The translations under genes and the position numbers were made by a program. The notes beneath the pieces are model-generated. The model searched no databases. It saw only the letters and a program-made list of their open reading frames with translations, and had not been told where the DNA came from. From contig NZ_LMEP01000005.1 in the NCBI RefSeq assembly GCF_001426405.1, forward strand, positions 156,720 to 190,676: a stretch of DNA of 33,957 nt, in the 5' to 3' direction. Shown piece by piece: positions 32,195-33,957 of the stretch. Source of the stretch: Streptomyces sp. Root1304. Lineage in GTDB: Bacteria > Actinomycetota > Actinomycetes > Streptomycetales > Streptomycetaceae. Numbering within the stretch: position 1 is the first letter of the stretch; each line of letters starts with the position of its first letter.

Positions 32195-32589
32195 CAGACT
32201 GCACGAGCCGACCGGTTCCGTTCGCTTTGCGCGGAATTCCGGGGCCCCGATCCTGAGACGCTCATGTGTGATCGATCACAGGAGAGGGTGTCCGGATCTC
32301 CACTCTCCGTGACCGAGAAATCCCTCGGAAAACCAGGAAAAGTCCGGGTTTCCCGGGCCTGGATTGACGGGAAGTACACGGGGTGGCGCCTGCGAGCGGC
32401 GCCCACGGGACCGTGTACGGTCCGGTTCGCCACCCGAAGCCGGTCACTCGCGAGAGGACGGGACGGGTGTCGATTGAGTAACAGACCTTGATGTGAGGCA
32501 AAATCTCCGCCTCAGGTCGGGCACAAGTCCGACCTCTCACGCGTTACGTGCGCTGAGACACCCGCAACCACCCAGAGGGGGAGAGCGAC
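32195..32589. promoter_or_regulatory. 395-base region between cutS and the DUF4193 gene
   Basis: No gene is seen. Three structures are visible: the perfect palindrome TGTGATC-GATCACA (32267-32280); a hairpin TGAGGC/GCCTCA (32494-32499 and 32509-32514, loop nine); and directly after it AGGTCGG/CCGACCT (32514-32520 and 32529-32535, loop eight). The last two lie 50-95 bases before the DUF4193 start, within a likely mRNA leader. No clear cutS terminator was recognised. Confidence 0.5.
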
Positions 32590-32886
32590 ATGGCAACGGA
32601 TTACGACACCCCACGCAAGACCGACGACGACGTCGACTCGGACAGCCTTGAAGAACTGAAGGCCCGCCGGAACGACAAGTCGACCTCGACCGTCGACGTC
32701 GACGAGTTCGAGGCCGCCGAAGGCCTGGAGCTTCCCGGCGCCGACCTCTCGAACGAGGAGCTGGCCGTCCGGGTCCTGCCCAAGCAGGCCGACGAGTTCA
32801 CCTGCATGAGCTGCTTCCTCGTGCACCACCGCAGCCAGCTGGCCAGGGAGAAGAACGGCCAGCCGATCTGCCGCGACTGCGACTGA
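32590..32886 (+). CDS. DUF4193 zinc-ribbon-like protein
   Basis: A 98-residue actinobacterial protein behind GAGGGGGAGAG. The N-terminal two thirds is acidic and probably disordered (TDDDVDSDSLEELKARRND, then STVDVDEFEAAEGLELPGA). The C-terminus has four cysteines as CMSC...CRDC (about 82-97) with LVHHRSQLA between them, a compact zinc-ribbon arrangement. The family is nearly universal in actinobacteria, is strongly expressed, and has no established role that I know of. Its place just after cutS, before the large conserved gene below, is as I remember from S. coelicolor. It is probably transcribed from its own promoter. Confidence 0.93.
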   Translation: MATDYDTPRKTDDDVDSDSLEELKARRNDKSTSTVDVDEFEAAEGLELPGADLSNEELAVRVLPKQADEFTCMSCFLVHHRSQLAREKNGQPICRDCD

Positions 32887-32898
32887 GGTCGTACGGCC

Positions 32899-33945
32899 GT
32901 GGCAGGCGACACACCGTCCCGGAAGCGGCGTCCCCGGCTCCCCGGGAGCCGGAAGACGTTCAAGGGCGGCACAGGCCCGGCAGAGGGTGCCCAGGAGGCC
33001 CCTGAAGCCGAGCACGCCGCCGCCCCGCACTCCCTCGGCGTACGTGACGACGAGCGAGGCCTCCCGGCCTCGCTCGAAGCACCCGCCGAGCCGGACCCGG
33101 CCCCGCTGCCGGTGGAGCGCGGAGCGGGACGGAACGACGTGCCGGACGAGGCGCGTCAGGGCGGACGCTTCGGCGCCGTCGGTCGCCTCGCCAATCCCGC
33201 ACGGGCCCAGCTCGACAAGATCAAGATCGACTCCGACCGGATCGACGCCGTCCGGCGCGGCGTCGCGCAGGGCGTCCGAAAGGGCGTGAAGCGCGGCGGC
33301 GACAGCGCCAAGGCGGGCCTCGGCCATCTCGCCGACCGGTTGATCGACCTCGCCCCGCGGATCCCGGTCCGCGATCTGGCGACCCTTCGCAGACACTTCC
33401 CCGGCCTCGGCCCGGAAGAACTCGCCGACAAACTCGTCGCCGGCGCGGCGAACGCGAGCTCGACCGTGGGCGCGAGCGTCGGTGCCGCCGCCATGCTCCC
33501 CGTACCCCCGGCCATGCCGGCGGAACTCGCGGCCGAGATCACCGGCGTCGCCGCCGTGGAACTCAAACTCATCGCCGAGCTGCACGAGGTCTACGGACTC
33601 CGGCCGCCCGGCCGGCTCCCCCAGCGCTCGGCGGCCTATCTGACCTCCTGGGCCGAGGAGCGGGGCATCGACCCCACCAGACCCACCACCGTCAACGCGG
33701 CGCTCGGCGGCCAGCTCAAGCGCGAACTGCGCCAGCAGATCATGAAGCGCATGGTCCGCAACCTGCCGAACCTCATGCCGTTCATGGTGGGCGCGGCCGT
33801 CGGCGCGGTCATGAACCGCCGCGACACCAAGAAGCTCGCCGGGCACATCCGCAAGGACCTGCGCCGCCGCCAGGTCCCCTGGGACGCCCTCCGGGAGTTG
33901 CCCCCGCTGGAACAGCCCGAGAACCCGAAGGAAATCGGCTTCTAG
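32899..33945 (+). CDS. Conserved actinobacterial protein of unknown function, 348 aa
   Basis: It starts at GTG 32899, 12 bases after the DUF4193 stop, so it is probably in the same operon. Residues 1-95 are basic then Pro/Ala/acidic and look disordered. A structured region follows: RANPARAQLDKIKIDSDRID-type helices (about 95-125), a segment LAPRIPVRDLATLRRHFPGL, then alanine-rich hydrophobic helices (KLVAGAANASSTVGASVGAA and AELAAEITGVAAVELKLIAE, about 178-235). A late small hydrophobic helix NLMPFMVGAAVGAVMNRRD (about 292-310) may touch the membrane. I do not assign a function. The gene is complete, ending TAG 33943-33945, 12 bases before the window edge. Confidence 0.85.
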   Translation: MAGDTPSRKRRPRLPGSRKTFKGGTGPAEGAQEAPEAEHAAAPHSLGVRDDERGLPASLEAPAEPDPAPLPVERGAGRNDVPDEARQGGRFGAVGRLANPARAQLDKIKIDSDRIDAVRRGVAQGVRKGVKRGGDSAKAGLGHLADRLIDLAPRIPVRDLATLRRHFPGLGPEELADKLVAGAANASSTVGASVGAAAMLPVPPAMPAELAAEITGVAAVELKLIAELHEVYGLRPPGRLPQRSAAYLTSWAEERGIDPTRPTTVNAALGGQLKRELRQQIMKRMVRNLPNLMPFMVGAAVGAVMNRRDTKKLAGHIRKDLRRRQVPWDALRELPPLEQPENPKEIGF

Positions 33946-33957
33946 GGCCTGTCGTCA

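Noticed and set aside
32267..32280. TGTGATCGATCACA as a Crp site
   Set aside because: Crp half sites TGTGA/TCACA need six bases between them and here there are four, so only a palindrome is claimed.

Overview
The window is high-GC DNA with codon use and gene families typical of Streptomyces: SepH, CutR/CutS, DUF4193, coproporphyrin ferrochelatase, many GTG starts and almost no TTA codons. I read it as three blocks. No RNA gene, CRISPR array or transposase was seen.

Block 1 (1-13.7 kb) looks like the right part of an uncharacterised natural-product gene cluster built on the shikimate pathway. A leftward operon encodes an unrecognised 275-aa protein, an O-methyltransferase, a short class II DAHP synthase and an antibiotic-biosynthesis-type monooxygenase. 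It is followed, beyond a terminator hairpin, by a MetK that lacks a loop of the usual Streptomyces enzyme and so looks like a dedicated SAM supplier. To the right come an acyl-CoA/AMP ligase, a LysR regulator, a DHA2 drug exporter, a tightly coupled trio (VOC metalloenzyme, 84-aa protein, FAD hydroxylase), a second LysR regulator and an unrecognised Tat-type secreted protein. Two control layers are visible. First, the inverted repeat ATCGG-N5-CCGAT, with the LysR-type T-N11-A spacing, occurs upstream of the first LysR gene and, with two close variants, in the divergent promoter region in front of the operon and the ligase. Second, the only in-frame TTA (bldA) codons I found in the window are in the two LysR genes and the exporter. 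The chemistry inferred is DAHP supply, aromatic hydroxylation, O-methylation, CoA or AMP activation and export. The product is not known from this sequence, and the cluster continues beyond the left edge.

Block 2 (13.7-20.5 kb) is accessory. It has a TetR/isochorismatase-like divergent pair with a clear operator, three tandem 35-bp repeats carrying hairpins at the TetR 3' end, and a set of cell-surface glycopolymer-type genes (YfhO-like membrane protein, GT2 glycosyltransferase, polysialyltransferase-family protein).

Block 3 (20.6 kb to the end) is Streptomyces core: VOC protein, sulfurtransferase, sepH, a Pro/Thr-rich membrane protein, an aldonolactone-oxidase-like flavoprotein overlapping an MFS gene, ferrochelatase, inositol monophosphatase, a 57-aa protein, cutRS, DUF4193 and a conserved protein. 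From memory, this order matches the S. coelicolor region around cutRS.
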